Shown in pieces: positions 8,991 to 17,485 of a DNA stretch of 64,000 nucleotides. The position numbers were made by a program, and so were the translations under genes. Positions within the stretch are counted from its first letter, which is position 1. Each line of letters begins with the position of its first letter. This DNA is from Aliidongia dinghuensis (GTDB taxonomy: Bacteria > Pseudomonadota > Alphaproteobacteria > ATCC43930 > CGMCC-115725): assembly GCF_014643535.1 (NCBI RefSeq), contig NZ_BMJQ01000004.1:407211-471210 (forward strand). Direction: 5' to 3'. The notes beneath the pieces are model-generated. The model did no database searches. It was not told where the DNA came from and saw nothing but the letters and a program-made list of their open reading frames with translations.

Positions 8991-10204
8991 TGCTTGGTCT
9001 GAGCCACTGTCGGGCCTTCAGTCCGGACCGGCGTGTCGCTGACGAGCGAGTCCGACGGATCGAGAATGACCTCGTCCGTCGCTTTGAGGCCGGAGACGAC
9101 CTCGACCTTCTCGCCGTAATCGCGGCCGATGGTGATCGGCGTCAGCACCGCTTTGCCGTCGCGCACCAGGGCCACGCGCAGGCCTTCCTTGCGGAACAGG
9201 AGCGTATTCGACGGGATGGTCATCGATTGCGCCGGCTTCGCCATGCTCAAGTGGACGAAGGCATAGGCGCCGGGCAGCAGCTTGCCGTCGGCATTATCCA
9301 CGTCGATCTCGGTGAGCAGGGTACGCGATGCCGGATCGATCGCGTTCGCCGTGCGCACGAGCGTCCCGGTGAACGCCTCGCCCGGGAACTCGTCGAGCGT
9401 GACCCTGGCCTTGTCGCCGACATGCACGGCGCGCGAGTAGGTCTCCGGGACCGAGATGAAGACGCGGATCTTGTCGATCGCCGACAGGTGAAACAGCTCG
9501 CGCGCGGCAGACGCGGCACCGGCATCGATCAGCGCGCCGATATCCGTGTTGCGCGCGGTAATGATGCCGTCGAATGGCGCATAGACCTTCTCGTAGGACT
9601 GCATCCGCTCGAGCCGGGCGACGTCGGCCTGCTTCGAGGCGACGGTCGCCTTGGCCGCCGCGAGCGCGCCCACGGCATTGTCGCGCTCCTGGGTCGCGAT
9701 TGACCGCGTCTTCAGCAGGTCCTCGTTCCGCTTGGCGGTAATATCGGCGAGCTTGAAGTTGGCCGTGGCCGTCTCGAGGTCGGCGCGTGCCTGGCGCAGC
9801 TGCTCGTCGACCTCGGGCGTGTCGATCTCGGCGAGCAGGTCACCCTGCTTGACGTGCGCGCCGATGTCGAAATACCAGCGTTTCAGGTAGCCGTTGGTGC
9901 GCGCATAGATCGGCGTGTCCGTGTTCGCCTGGGTGCCGCCGGGCAGAACCAGGTCCTCGCTCGGCGCGCCGACGTCAGGATGCGCGACGTTGACCGTCGG
10001 CACGGCCGATTCCTCGGTCGTGCGCGCCAGCCGCCGTTCGGCCGCGATCCGCTCGCGGATGCCGCCTCCGATCGCGACCACCAGGACGAGGACGGCGAGC
10101 CCGCCCAGAATGGCACCGCGCCGCGACCGGCGCGGCGGCGGCCCGCCTTTCGACAGCCGATCGTCATAGGTGGCGTCCAGCTCTCCATTGCCGTTGGGGG
10201 TCAT
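8987..10204 (-). CDS. RND efflux periplasmic adaptor (membrane fusion protein)
   Basis: A 405-residue membrane fusion protein that links the inner-membrane RND permease to the outer-membrane channel. There is a single N-terminal membrane anchor (GAILGGLAVLVLVVAIGGG) and no lipobox, then the biotinyl-like half-motif WYFDIGAHVKQGDLLAEIDTPE, a coiled-coil hairpin (EQLRQARADLETATANFKL), and the barrel segments YEKVYAPFDGIITARNTDIG. CGGAG lies 7 nt before the ATG. It is second in the operon, 46 bp after the permease and overlapping the channel gene. Confidence 0.94.
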   Translation of the reverse strand: MTPNGNGELDATYDDRLSKGGPPPRRSRRGAILGGLAVLVLVVAIGGGIRERIAAERRLARTTEESAVPTVNVAHPDVGAPSEDLVLPGGTQANTDTPIYARTNGYLKRWYFDIGAHVKQGDLLAEIDTPEVDEQLRQARADLETATANFKLADITAKRNEDLLKTRSIATQERDNAVGALAAAKATVASKQADVARLERMQSYEKVYAPFDGIITARNTDIGALIDAGAASAARELFHLSAIDKIRVFISVPETYSRAVHVGDKARVTLDEFPGEAFTGTLVRTANAIDPASRTLLTEIDVDNADGKLLPGAYAFVHLSMAKPAQSMTIPSNTLLFRKEGLRVALVRDGKAVLTPITIGRDYGEKVEVVSGLKATDEVILDPSDSLVSDTPVRTEGPTVAQTKQ

Positions 10205-10250
10205 GGGCGGGCTCCGGTCTCAGTGCTGGCAGGAGGGCGGCGAGGGGCGA

Positions 10251-13200
10251 TCATTCCACGGACTCCGGCTTGAGCGTGTCGTGACGGTGCAGCAGGCTGA
10301 ACACCGCCGGCACGAAAATGAGCGTCGCGACGGTCGCCAGGATCAGGCCGCCGATCACGGCGCGGCCGAGCGGCGCATTCTCCTCGCCGCCGTCGCCGAG
10401 GCCCAGGGCCATCGGCACCATGCCCATGATCATGGCGAGCGCCGTCATGATGACGGGCCGGAGCCGCGTGAGGCCGGCCTCGATCGCCGCCTTGACCGCA
10501 TCGCCGTGGGCGGCGAGCCGGTCGCGCGCGAAGGAGACGACCAGGATGCTGTTCGCAGTCGCGACACCCATGCACATGATGGCGCCCATCAGCGCCGGCA
10601 CGCTCAAGGTCGTGTGGGTGAAGAACAGGAACAGCACGATGCCGGCCAAGGCCGCGGGCAGGGCGGTTACGATGATGAACGGGTCGAGCCACGACTGGAA
10701 GTTGACGACGATCAGCAGATAGACGAGCACGATCGAGAAGGCGAGGCCGCCCAGAAGGCTTACGTAGGAATGCTGCATCGTGTCGATCTGGCCGCGCACG
10801 GTGAGGAAGCTGCCGCGGGGGAGCGACGCCCGATGCGCGTCGACGATCCGCGTGATGTCCTGGCCGACGCTGCCCAGGTCGCGGTCCTGGACCGAGGCAT
10901 AGACATCGACGGTCCGGCGGATGTTGTAGTGGGTGACGACCTGCATTTCGTTCGAGCGCCTGATCGTCGCCATGTCGCCGAGGATCCGGTCGGACCGGCC
11001 GCCGATGGCGCTCACCGGGATGTTCTGGACGTCCTGCAGCGATTGGATGTCGTACTGCGGCGACAGCGCCGTCATGTTGTAATTCACGCCGTTCTGCCAG
11101 TTGAGGAAGAACATCGGCGTAACCTGCGAGCTGCCGCTCAGGATGTTGAGCATGCTGTTGGCGACATCGCGCTCGGTAAGTCCGCTCTGCGCCGCCTTGG
11201 TCCGGTCGACCGCGACGTCGAAGCTCGGGTAGTCGAAGGCCTGCTGGACGCGGGCGTCGACGATGCCCGGCACGTGGCGCAGTTCGGCGAGGATCTGGTT
11301 CGCGACCTGCCGGTTGCCCTCGACATCGGCGCCATCGATCTGGATGTCGACTGGCGCCGGGATGCCGAAGTTCAGAATCTGCGTCACGATGTCGGCCGGC
11401 AGGAAATAGAACACGACGCCCGGAAACGCCCGCGGCAGGTCGGCGCGCAGCTTGCGGATATAATCCGCCGTCGGGCGATGGTTCTCGTTGAGCGACACCA
11501 TGACATCGGCGTCGCCGGCGCCGATCAGGCCCGAGGTCGCGTGCATCAGGTTGATGGTGCTGTAGGGCAGGCCGATGTTGTCGAGAATGCCGCTCAGTTC
11601 CTGTTCCGGGATCTCGCGCCTCACGAAGGCCTCGACCCGGTCGGCGAGGTTCGCCGTCTCCTCGATGCGCGTGCCCGACTTGGCCCGTAGATGCAGGATC
11701 ATCTGCCCGTTGTCGGTATTCGGGAAGAAGTCCTGGCCCAGCCAAGGCACCAGCAGGAACGCGGCGAGGCAGGCGACGAAGAAGCCCGGGATGAAGAGCG
11801 CGCGGCGCGCCACCAGCAGCGTCAGCACCCGGCCGTAGGCGTCGCGGAATGCCGAGAAGCCGCGCTCGAAGCCGGCCTGCGCGATGGTGAAGATGTTGCG
11901 CCGTGGCTTGACGGTCCCGTGGTGCGCCTTCAGCAGATACATCGCAAGCGTGGCGACAAGCGTGCGCGACAGGAGGTAGGACCAGAGCATCGCAAACACG
12001 ACCGCCTCGGCCAGCGGCACGAAGAGATAGCGCGAGACGCCGGTCAGGAAGAACATGGGCAGGAACACGACGCAGATGCAGAGCGTCGCGACCAGCGACG
12101 GGGCGGAGATTTCGGCTGCACCCTCAAGGATCGCGGTCTTCAGCGATTCGCCTTCCTCGAGATGGCGCTCCATGTTCTCGATGGTCACGGTCGCGTTGTC
12201 GACGAGCACGCCGACCGCGAGCGCCAGGCCGCCCAGCGTCATGATGTTGATCGTCTCGCCGAGCGCCCCCAGCACGATGACGGCGCCCAGGATCGAGAGC
12301 GGGATCGAGATCGCGATGATGATCGTGCTGCGCCAGCTGCCGAGGAAGATCAGGATCATCGCGGCGGTGAGCGCCGTCGCCATCAGCGCCTCGCGGATGA
12401 CGCCGGTAACCGCCGCCTTGACGAAGACCGACTGGTCGCCGAGCTGCGAGATCTTGAGCTCGGGCGGCACGGTCTGCTGGACGCGGCCCAGCATGCTGCG
12501 GATGCCGGCGACGACGTCGATGGTCGAGGCCGAGCCCGCCTTGAGGATGCTCAGGAGCACGCCGCGCTGGCCGTTCTGGCGCACGATGTTGGTCTGCGGC
12601 GTGAAGCCGTCGCTGACCGTCGCCACGTCGCGCAGATAGAGCGTCGAATTGCCGACGACCTTGATCGGCAGGTCGTTGAGCTCGGCAATCGCATGGGGCG
12701 CGCCGTTGAGGCGCGCGTCGTACTCCATCTCGCCGATCTTGGCCGTGCCCGACGGCAGGACCAGGTTCTGCGCGGCGACGGCATTCAGGATGTCGCTCGG
12801 CGTCAGGCCCTTGGAGAGCAGCAGCCGCGGATTGGAATAGATCATCACCTGGCGCTGCTTGCCGCCGAACGGGTAGGGGACGACGGCGCCTGGCACGGTG
12901 ACGAGCTGGGTGCGCACGAAATTGACCGCGAGGTCATTGAGGCGCTGTTCCGAGAGGCCCTTGCCCGACAGGCCCAGCTGCAGGATCGGCACGCTCGACG
13001 GGCTGTAGTTGATGATGAGCGGCGGCTGGGTGCCGGTCGGCATGCTGCGCAGCTGGGTCTGCGAGATGGCCGTGATCTGGGCGTTCGCCGTGTCGAGGCT
13101 GGCCGACGGCTGCAGGAACACCTTGATGACGGCCTGGCCGTTGATCGTGGTCGATTCGATATGCTCGATATTGTCGACCGTGGTCGTGAGGCCGCGCTCG

Positions 13201-13400
13201 AACTGCGAGGTGAGGCGGCCTTCCATTTCCTCCGGGTTGAGGCCGGTATAGGTCCACGACACCGCGATCACCGGAATGTCGATGTTCGGGAAGATGTCGG
13301 TCGGCGTCCGCAGGATCATGATCGGGCTGACGATCAGGATGCCGAGCGCCAGCACGATGAAGGTATAAGGCCGGCTGAGCGCGATGCGGACGAGCCACAC
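10251..13400 (-). CDS. RND efflux permease, AcrB/HAE1-like
   Basis: A 1049-residue proton-driven efflux permease with the RND plan: TM1 near residue 10-30, a large periplasmic loop, a TM2-TM6 block (residues about 335-480), a second loop and a C-terminal TM block ending in MALGLGDGGEENAPLGRAVIGG. The TM4 proton-relay segment reads VGVLVDNATVTIENMER: the first relay Asp is kept but the second Asp of AcrB-type pumps is Asn here. The start is GTG at 13400 with GGAG 9 nt upstream. It is first gene of the pump operon. No TetR or two-component regulator adjoins, so its control is not evident. Confidence 0.95.
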   Translation of the reverse strand: MWLVRIALSRPYTFIVLALGILIVSPIMILRTPTDIFPNIDIPVIAVSWTYTGLNPEEMEGRLTSQFERGLTTTVDNIEHIESTTINGQAVIKVFLQPSASLDTANAQITAISQTQLRSMPTGTQPPLIINYSPSSVPILQLGLSGKGLSEQRLNDLAVNFVRTQLVTVPGAVVPYPFGGKQRQVMIYSNPRLLLSKGLTPSDILNAVAAQNLVLPSGTAKIGEMEYDARLNGAPHAIAELNDLPIKVVGNSTLYLRDVATVSDGFTPQTNIVRQNGQRGVLLSILKAGSASTIDVVAGIRSMLGRVQQTVPPELKISQLGDQSVFVKAAVTGVIREALMATALTAAMILIFLGSWRSTIIIAISIPLSILGAVIVLGALGETINIMTLGGLALAVGVLVDNATVTIENMERHLEEGESLKTAILEGAAEISAPSLVATLCICVVFLPMFFLTGVSRYLFVPLAEAVVFAMLWSYLLSRTLVATLAMYLLKAHHGTVKPRRNIFTIAQAGFERGFSAFRDAYGRVLTLLVARRALFIPGFFVACLAAFLLVPWLGQDFFPNTDNGQMILHLRAKSGTRIEETANLADRVEAFVRREIPEQELSGILDNIGLPYSTINLMHATSGLIGAGDADVMVSLNENHRPTADYIRKLRADLPRAFPGVVFYFLPADIVTQILNFGIPAPVDIQIDGADVEGNRQVANQILAELRHVPGIVDARVQQAFDYPSFDVAVDRTKAAQSGLTERDVANSMLNILSGSSQVTPMFFLNWQNGVNYNMTALSPQYDIQSLQDVQNIPVSAIGGRSDRILGDMATIRRSNEMQVVTHYNIRRTVDVYASVQDRDLGSVGQDITRIVDAHRASLPRGSFLTVRGQIDTMQHSYVSLLGGLAFSIVLVYLLIVVNFQSWLDPFIIVTALPAALAGIVLFLFFTHTTLSVPALMGAIMCMGVATANSILVVSFARDRLAAHGDAVKAAIEAGLTRLRPVIMTALAMIMGMVPMALGLGDGGEENAPLGRAVIGGLILATVATLIFVPAVFSLLHRHDTLKPESVE

Positions 13401-13792
13401 GGTCGAGGACTCCAGGCTGGCGGCCCGCGGGATCGGGCGTTTTCAGGGGACCGGCCGCGGGCATTCCCTATAGGTTTTCCCAGGAGGGCGTTCCCATGGG
13501 GCGTTTCAGAAAAACGCCGCGCGAGCCCGTGAGGGTCGCGAGAAGTCCGCGGTTGTCGGCTGCGTCACGGTAAGCGGAACCGGTTCGCGGCGGCAATCAT
13601 CGAGCGATTGCTTGCGCCTGCAAATGATGCGTCATGTCGCATGGCAGCGAATGGCTGATCTTCGCCATTTCGCGTATCCCGGAAAACAATTTATCGACTA
13701 TTCCGTGTACCATGCAGGAGGTGCAACGACGGGGAAGGGCGCGCCCCTCAAATCGGCACCCAGGAACAACATCGCGACACGGGAAATGACGC
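13401..13792. other. 392-bp gap between efflux operon and solute-binding protein gene
   Basis: No convincing gene is seen here on either strand. It must carry the divergent promoters of the efflux operon and of the solute-binding protein gene. Small symmetric words occur (GAACCGGTTC near 13577; GCAATC..GATTGC near 13595-13613) and an A+T-richer patch (AACAATTTATCGACTATTCC near 13684-13703) could hold a promoter for the plus-strand gene. None is strong enough to name. Confidence 0.4.
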
Positions 13793-14620
13793 ATGGCCGC
13801 ACGACGGCGGGTGCAGCAGGGCGCTCGGCTTGCCCTGGCAATGGCATTGCTGCCGACGGCGACCCTGTCGGCAGGCAGCCGCGCTTGGGCCGCCGGGACG
13901 CGCCCGTGCGAACGGGTCGTCGTGTCCGGCGACGCCGACTATGAGCCGCTTTCCTGGTTCGACGGCAGGGAGATGCAGGGCGCGGCTGAGACGATCGTCG
14001 GCGCCGCGCTGGGTCGCATCGGCGTGCCCTTCGAGATGCAGTATGTCGGTCCGTTCAAGCGCGTGCTCGCCGATGCCGAGGTGGGCGACGTCGATGTCGT
14101 GGCCGAATTGAAGAAGACGCCGGAACGAGAGGCATTTATGGCGTTTTCCTCAACCCCGATCTTCGTCAATCCCGTCGCCATCTTTACCCATCGCGCTCGC
14201 CATCTCAAACTGGCTCGGCGCGAGGATCTCGTCGGGCTCCGCGGCGGCATCGTCATCGCCAATCAGTTCGGCGGTGATCTCGACGCGTTCATCAACGCGC
14301 GTCTCTCTGTCGAGGAAGTGCCGCGGCTCGATCTCGGCCTCAAGATGCTGGCCGAGGGCCGGCTCGATTACTTCATCACCAGCTATTACCCCGGCATGAC
14401 CTATCTCCTGGATCAGGGCTGGGAGACGGCCTACACAATCCAGCAGCCCTACATCGTGGCGACCGACAATTTCGTCGGCATCTCCCGGCAGAGCCGCTGC
14501 TTTGCCGAACTTCAGGCGCTCGATCGCGCGCTTGCCGAGATGGCGCGCGAGGGCGAGATCGCGCGGCTGTTCGACGCCGCGACCGCCGACTGGCGCCGCC
14601 GGGCCGCCCAAAGCGAATGA
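13793..14620 (+). CDS. Periplasmic solute-binding protein, family 3 (orphan)
   Basis: A 275-residue secreted protein with the type II periplasmic binding fold of family 3 extracellular solute-binding proteins (amino acids or similar small polar ligands). The signal peptide ends near AGSRAWA (about residue 33). The mature part starts CERVVVSGDADYEPLSWFDG and continues with VGPFKRVLADAEVGDVDVVAELKKTPERE and a late DYFITSYYPGMTYLL segment. No ABC permease or ATPase gene adjoins, so it is an orphan receptor or a sensor/quorum-type ligand binder. A direct 11-bp triplication covers its stop codon, and a 13-bp repeat array follows within 31 bp. Confidence 0.8.
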   Translation: MAARRRVQQGARLALAMALLPTATLSAGSRAWAAGTRPCERVVVSGDADYEPLSWFDGREMQGAAETIVGAALGRIGVPFEMQYVGPFKRVLADAEVGDVDVVAELKKTPEREAFMAFSSTPIFVNPVAIFTHRARHLKLARREDLVGLRGGIVIANQFGGDLDAFINARLSVEEVPRLDLGLKMLAEGRLDYFITSYYPGMTYLLDQGWETAYTIQQPYIVATDNFVGISRQSRCFAELQALDRALAEMAREGEIARLFDAATADWRRRAAQSE

Positions 14621-14645
14621 GTGGCGAATGAGTGGCGAATGAGCG
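14613..14645. repeat. Three tandem 11-bp units overlapping a stop codon
   Basis: Units GCGAATGAGTG, GCGAATGAGTG and GCGAATGAGCG lie head to tail. The first one contains the TGA stop of the solute-binding protein, so each extra copy supplies another ATGA/TGA. Seen directly; likely replication slippage. Confidence 0.9.
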
Positions 14646-14650
14646 CCCGC

Positions 14651-14728
14651 CCGAGACGATCGGCTGAGACGATCGCCCGAGACGATCGGCTGAGACGATC
14701 GGCTGAGACGATCGGCTGAGACGATTCC
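14651..14728. repeat. Six tandem copies of a 13-bp unit (CYGAGACGATCGG)
   Basis: Six head-to-tail copies at 14651, 14664, 14677, 14690, 14703 and 14716. The second base alternates C/T, the second copy ends in C, and the last copy diverges at its final three bases. Each complete copy contains the self-complementary CGATCG or GATC core. It is not CRISPR-like: the copies are contiguous with no spacers. It lies between the orphan solute-binding protein and a small unknown gene. Confidence 0.92.
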
Positions 14729-14823
14729 GTTCCATAAGTATTATTCCTTAAGGATTTAATCGAATCGCAGCGATGGGAGCGCCGTGATCAACTAGCTGAA
14801 TCGCCGATCGGATGGAGACAACT

Positions 14824-15081
14824 ATGAACATTATCATTGGGCCGGTCCTGGCGCGTGACGGTGGTTACGCGTTCGATTACTGGATCGCAAAGGACGGCTT
14901 TGTGTGCGGCTGCGTCTATCGGCGGATCGAGGACGCCTACTATGCAAGGCGCGCCTTGGCCGCGGCCGAGCACGCCGACGCCGTGTGCGAGACGCTGTCC
15001 GAGTTCGTGCGCGGCATCCACGGTGGGAGTGTCGGCGGTGGGGGTGGCGGCGTCGGTCGCAGCCTCGGCGCCGCGGCGTGA
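14824..15081 (+). CDS. Small hypothetical protein with glycine-rich tail
   Basis: An 85-residue protein of unknown function. The core (INIIGP-like start MNIIIGPVLARDGGYAF, then DYWIAKDGFVCGCVYRRIED and AYYARRALAAAEHADAV) looks like a compact alpha/beta domain with two Cys, followed by a low-complexity Gly-Ser-Val tail (GGSVGGGGGGVG). ATG 14824 is chosen over ATG 14812 because GGAG at 14814-14817 is spaced 6 nt from it. A -10-like TATTAT (14739-14744) and the palindrome TCCTTAAGGA (14745-14754) lie upstream. No family recognised; coding status is supported by the ribosome site and frame bias but not certain. Confidence 0.6.
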   Translation: MNIIIGPVLARDGGYAFDYWIAKDGFVCGCVYRRIEDAYYARRALAAAEHADAVCETLSEFVRGIHGGSVGGGGGGVGRSLGAAA

Positions 15082-15192
15082 GGCCCAGGATTCCTCTCAT
15101 CTAACCGAACGATGAGCGCTGATGGAGACGAGCGAGCGGTGCCGCTCGCCATCGACTTGCGGCGGGGGCGGTGCTCGTCCCCGTTGGGTGCG

Positions 15193-15209
15193 ACAAGAGA
15201 ATCTCTTGT
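15193..15209. promoter_or_regulatory. Perfect 17-bp palindrome, candidate operator
   Basis: ACAAGAGA-A-TCTCTTGT is an exact inverted repeat with 8-bp arms and a 1-bp centre, the geometry of a dimeric repressor site. It stands about 150 bp before the lactate-permease-family gene and is the strongest symmetric element in the spacer. No regulator gene adjoins, so the cognate factor is unknown. Confidence 0.55.
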
Positions 15210-15235
15210 GCAACCTCGCGGAAAAGGGGAATAAT

Positions 15236-15303
15236 CCAAACCGTACTGGAGACTAGAGATAGTTTCTGACGTCTGCCGCCAAAATCGTCGCAGAACGGTT
15301 TGG
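15236..15303 (+). promoter_or_regulatory. Long-range inverted repeat in the leader of the lactate-permease-type gene
   Basis: CCAAACCGT (15236-15244) and ACGGTTTGG (15295-15303) are perfectly complementary 9-bp arms around a 50-nt interior that itself can pair partially (TCTG..CAGA). It ends 56 nt before the start codon. It could be a closed RNA leader structure or two half-sites for a protein. No known riboswitch class was recognised. Confidence 0.3.
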
Positions 15304-15359
15304 CCAATAAAGCATGACGGTCGTCTTCAATCCGTCATGCGCAGGAGAGGGGCGACGCG

Positions 15360-16985
15360 ATGTTTACGCAGATCGTGGATCCGACCGGCCAGCTCTGGCT
15401 GTCCTGCCTGGTGGCGCTGGTGCCGGTCGTGCTGCTGCTGGTCTTGCTCGCCGTGTTCCGCGTCTCAGCCTGGCTCGCCGTGCTGATCGGCTCGCTCGTC
15501 ACGTTCCTGCTTGCCGCCGCGGTCTGGCACATGCCGACGGGCGACGGCGCCCGGGCCTATCTCTACGGCTCCGCGACGGGCGTCTGGAATGTCGACTGGA
15601 TCACCTTCTGGGGCGCGGTGCTGTTCAACACCTTGTCCGTCACCGGCCTCTTCGAGAATTTCCGGCGCTGGCTCGTGGCACAGGGCAGCGCCGACGTCCG
15701 GGTGCAGACGCTGCTGTTCGCCTGGGCGTTCGGTGCCTTGCTCGAAGGCCTGGTCGGCTTCGGCTATCCCTGGGCGGTCGTGGCGCCGATCCTGATCTCG
15801 CTCGGTATCGCCGATCTCGACGCGATCCGCGTCGCCGCGATCGCCAACAATGCCCCGGTCTCCTATGGGGCGCTCGGCGCGCCGATCATCGCGCTTGCGG
15901 CGGTCACCGGTTATCCGCTGCTGGCCCTCTCGGCCTCGGTCGGCACGGTCGTAGCCGTGCTCGCGTTGCTGCCGCCCTGGGTGCTGATCTATCTCGTCTC
16001 CGGCAGGGAAGGGCTCCGGGACGGCTGGCCGCTCGCGATCGTCGCTTCGCTGGGATACATCCTTGGGCAATATCCGGTTGCGGTCTATCTCGGGCCCTAT
16101 CTGCCCGACATCGCCGGCGCGATCCTGAGCTTCGTTGCCTTGCTGGCGCTGCTGAAGGTCTGGCGGCCGCAGACCATGCTCGGCTATGGCGGCCGGCCGC
16201 TCGAGGCGTCGGCCGGGGCCGGCGGCGGTCGCCAGCACGGCCTCAGCCCGTCGGAAGTGCTGCTCGCCTGGATGCCGTTCGCCGTGCTGGTGATCGTCGT
16301 GGCGCTCTGGACCGGGCCCTGGTCGCCGCTGCCGCGGGTCAGCTGGTTCCTGGTCAAAGTGACGGCCGCGGCACCGGAGCTCCAGACGACCATCGCCGCC
16401 GCGTTCAACTTCGCCCCGTGGGTCGGTGGGACGTCGATCCTGGCGGCTTGGCTTATCGTGGCGGTGCTGCTCGGCCTGACCGGCCGGCTCAAGGTCACGC
16501 AGCTCGGCGAAGTGTTCCGCCGCACGTTCCATCAGATGTGGGGTGCGCTGCTCGTCGGCGTCTTCATCTTCGGCCTGGCCTATGTGTTCAACTTCTCCGG
16601 CATGGCGTCCTCGCTGGCGAAGGGCTTTGCGGACCTCGGCACGGCCTTCGTCGTGGTGGCGCCCATCCTGGGCTTCATCGGCGTGGCGCTGTCCGGATCG
16701 AACACGTCGACGAATGCCATGTTCGGCAAGTTCCAGGCCTTGGTCGGCGCGCAGCTCGGGATGCCGCTCTTGCTGCTGCCGACGCTGAACTCGGTCGGTG
16801 CCGAGATCGGCAAACCGATCGCACCACAGACCGCGAGCGTCGGCGTTTCGACCAGCCGGTTCGTGCGCAACGAAGGCGAAGTGATCCGGCACAATCTCGG
16901 CTGGACGATCATTCTGCTGGTCTATCTGATCATCATCGGCGTCGCATTCTATTTCCTCCGTCCGGCGTTGATGGGCGCGCCGTGA
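15360..16985 (+). CDS. L-lactate permease family transporter (LctP/LldP)
   Basis: A 541-residue, highly hydrophobic inner-membrane carrier of the lactate permease family, which imports L-lactate, D-lactate or glycolate with protons. Family stretches visible are ALLEGLVGFGYPWAVVAPIL (about residues 127-146), ANNAPVSYGALGAPIIALAA, FGLAYVFNFSGMASSLAKGF and LSGSNTSTNAMFGKFQ in the C-terminal half. About 13 membrane spans can be drawn. AGGAGAGGGG precedes the ATG. It is monocistronic with no lactate dehydrogenase gene adjacent; a perfect palindrome and a paired leader lie upstream and suggest regulated expression. Confidence 0.93.
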   Translation: MFTQIVDPTGQLWLSCLVALVPVVLLLVLLAVFRVSAWLAVLIGSLVTFLLAAAVWHMPTGDGARAYLYGSATGVWNVDWITFWGAVLFNTLSVTGLFENFRRWLVAQGSADVRVQTLLFAWAFGALLEGLVGFGYPWAVVAPILISLGIADLDAIRVAAIANNAPVSYGALGAPIIALAAVTGYPLLALSASVGTVVAVLALLPPWVLIYLVSGREGLRDGWPLAIVASLGYILGQYPVAVYLGPYLPDIAGAILSFVALLALLKVWRPQTMLGYGGRPLEASAGAGGGRQHGLSPSEVLLAWMPFAVLVIVVALWTGPWSPLPRVSWFLVKVTAAAPELQTTIAAAFNFAPWVGGTSILAAWLIVAVLLGLTGRLKVTQLGEVFRRTFHQMWGALLVGVFIFGLAYVFNFSGMASSLAKGFADLGTAFVVVAPILGFIGVALSGSNTSTNAMFGKFQALVGAQLGMPLLLLPTLNSVGAEIGKPIAPQTASVGVSTSRFVRNEGEVIRHNLGWTIILLVYLIIIGVAFYFLRPALMGAP

Positions 16986-17041
16986 GAGCGGGCTTGCACC
17001 GGACTGCGGGGCGTGGCGCTTGAGCGTCGAGCATTATTTTT

Positions 17042-17057
17042 CATAATATATATTATG
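17042..17057. promoter_or_regulatory. A+T-only 16-bp perfect palindrome
   Basis: CATAATATATATTATG is self-complementary over its full 16 bp and sits in the most A+T-rich patch of the spacer after the lactate-permease-type gene, preceded by TATTTTT. It could be an operator or promoter core. It has no hairpin loop, so it is not a terminator by itself. The nearest genes are a short minus-strand ORF ending 150 bp further on and the GNAT gene at 17486. Confidence 0.4.
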
Positions 17058-17207
17058 CGACAAATTGGCGTGTTTCGCGCTAAGGCATGAGACCGCCCTA
17101 CGCTGCTGGTTCGTGAGCGCGATGCTGTGCCGTTCGGTGAAATCTTCTCTTCATCGAACCAGTTTTTCGTAAGGCGGCAGACCGGACTCGGTGGCCCGAG
17201 CCGCTTC

Positions 17208-17366
17208 TTACAGTTCCTCAAGCTCCTCGGCCAAATTCTCGAAATCGACCAGCCGCAACTGGTCCTCGGGCTCGGTTTCATCCTGTGGCAGATTGCGAAG
17301 ACGGCGGATCTCCGTGTCCACTGCCTGGATCACCATCATCAGCGACCGTCCACGGATCTCAGGCAT
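17208..17366 (-). CDS. Short acidic hypothetical protein
   Basis: A 52-residue acidic protein: MPEIRGRSLMMVIQAVDTEI, then RRLRNLPQDETEPEDQLRL and VDFENLAEELEEL. The sequence predicts two helices, the second strongly acidic. Short proteins with this pattern (helix, Glu/Asp-rich linker, LVDFxxAAxEL) are, as far as I recall, widespread unknowns in Rhodospirillales. The frame is open further upstream, but ATG 17366 has GGATCGAGG just before it. The overlapping plus-strand frame (17127-17489) is less protein-like. Function unknown. Confidence 0.55.
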   Translation of the reverse strand: MPEIRGRSLMMVIQAVDTEIRRLRNLPQDETEPEDQLRLVDFENLAEELEEL

Positions 17367-17485
17367 CCTCGATCCCTTCTGTGGGCCCCTGGCCTTCTGT
17401 ATTGGCCGGATGTAGCATCCATCAGTCAGGTTAAACGCGCGTGGGCGGTACGCAAAGTGCTGGCGGATAACTATCGGGGTTATTT

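Noticed and set aside
14651..14728. CRISPR-like array
   Set aside because: Units are contiguous 13-mers without spacers and there are no cas genes in the window.
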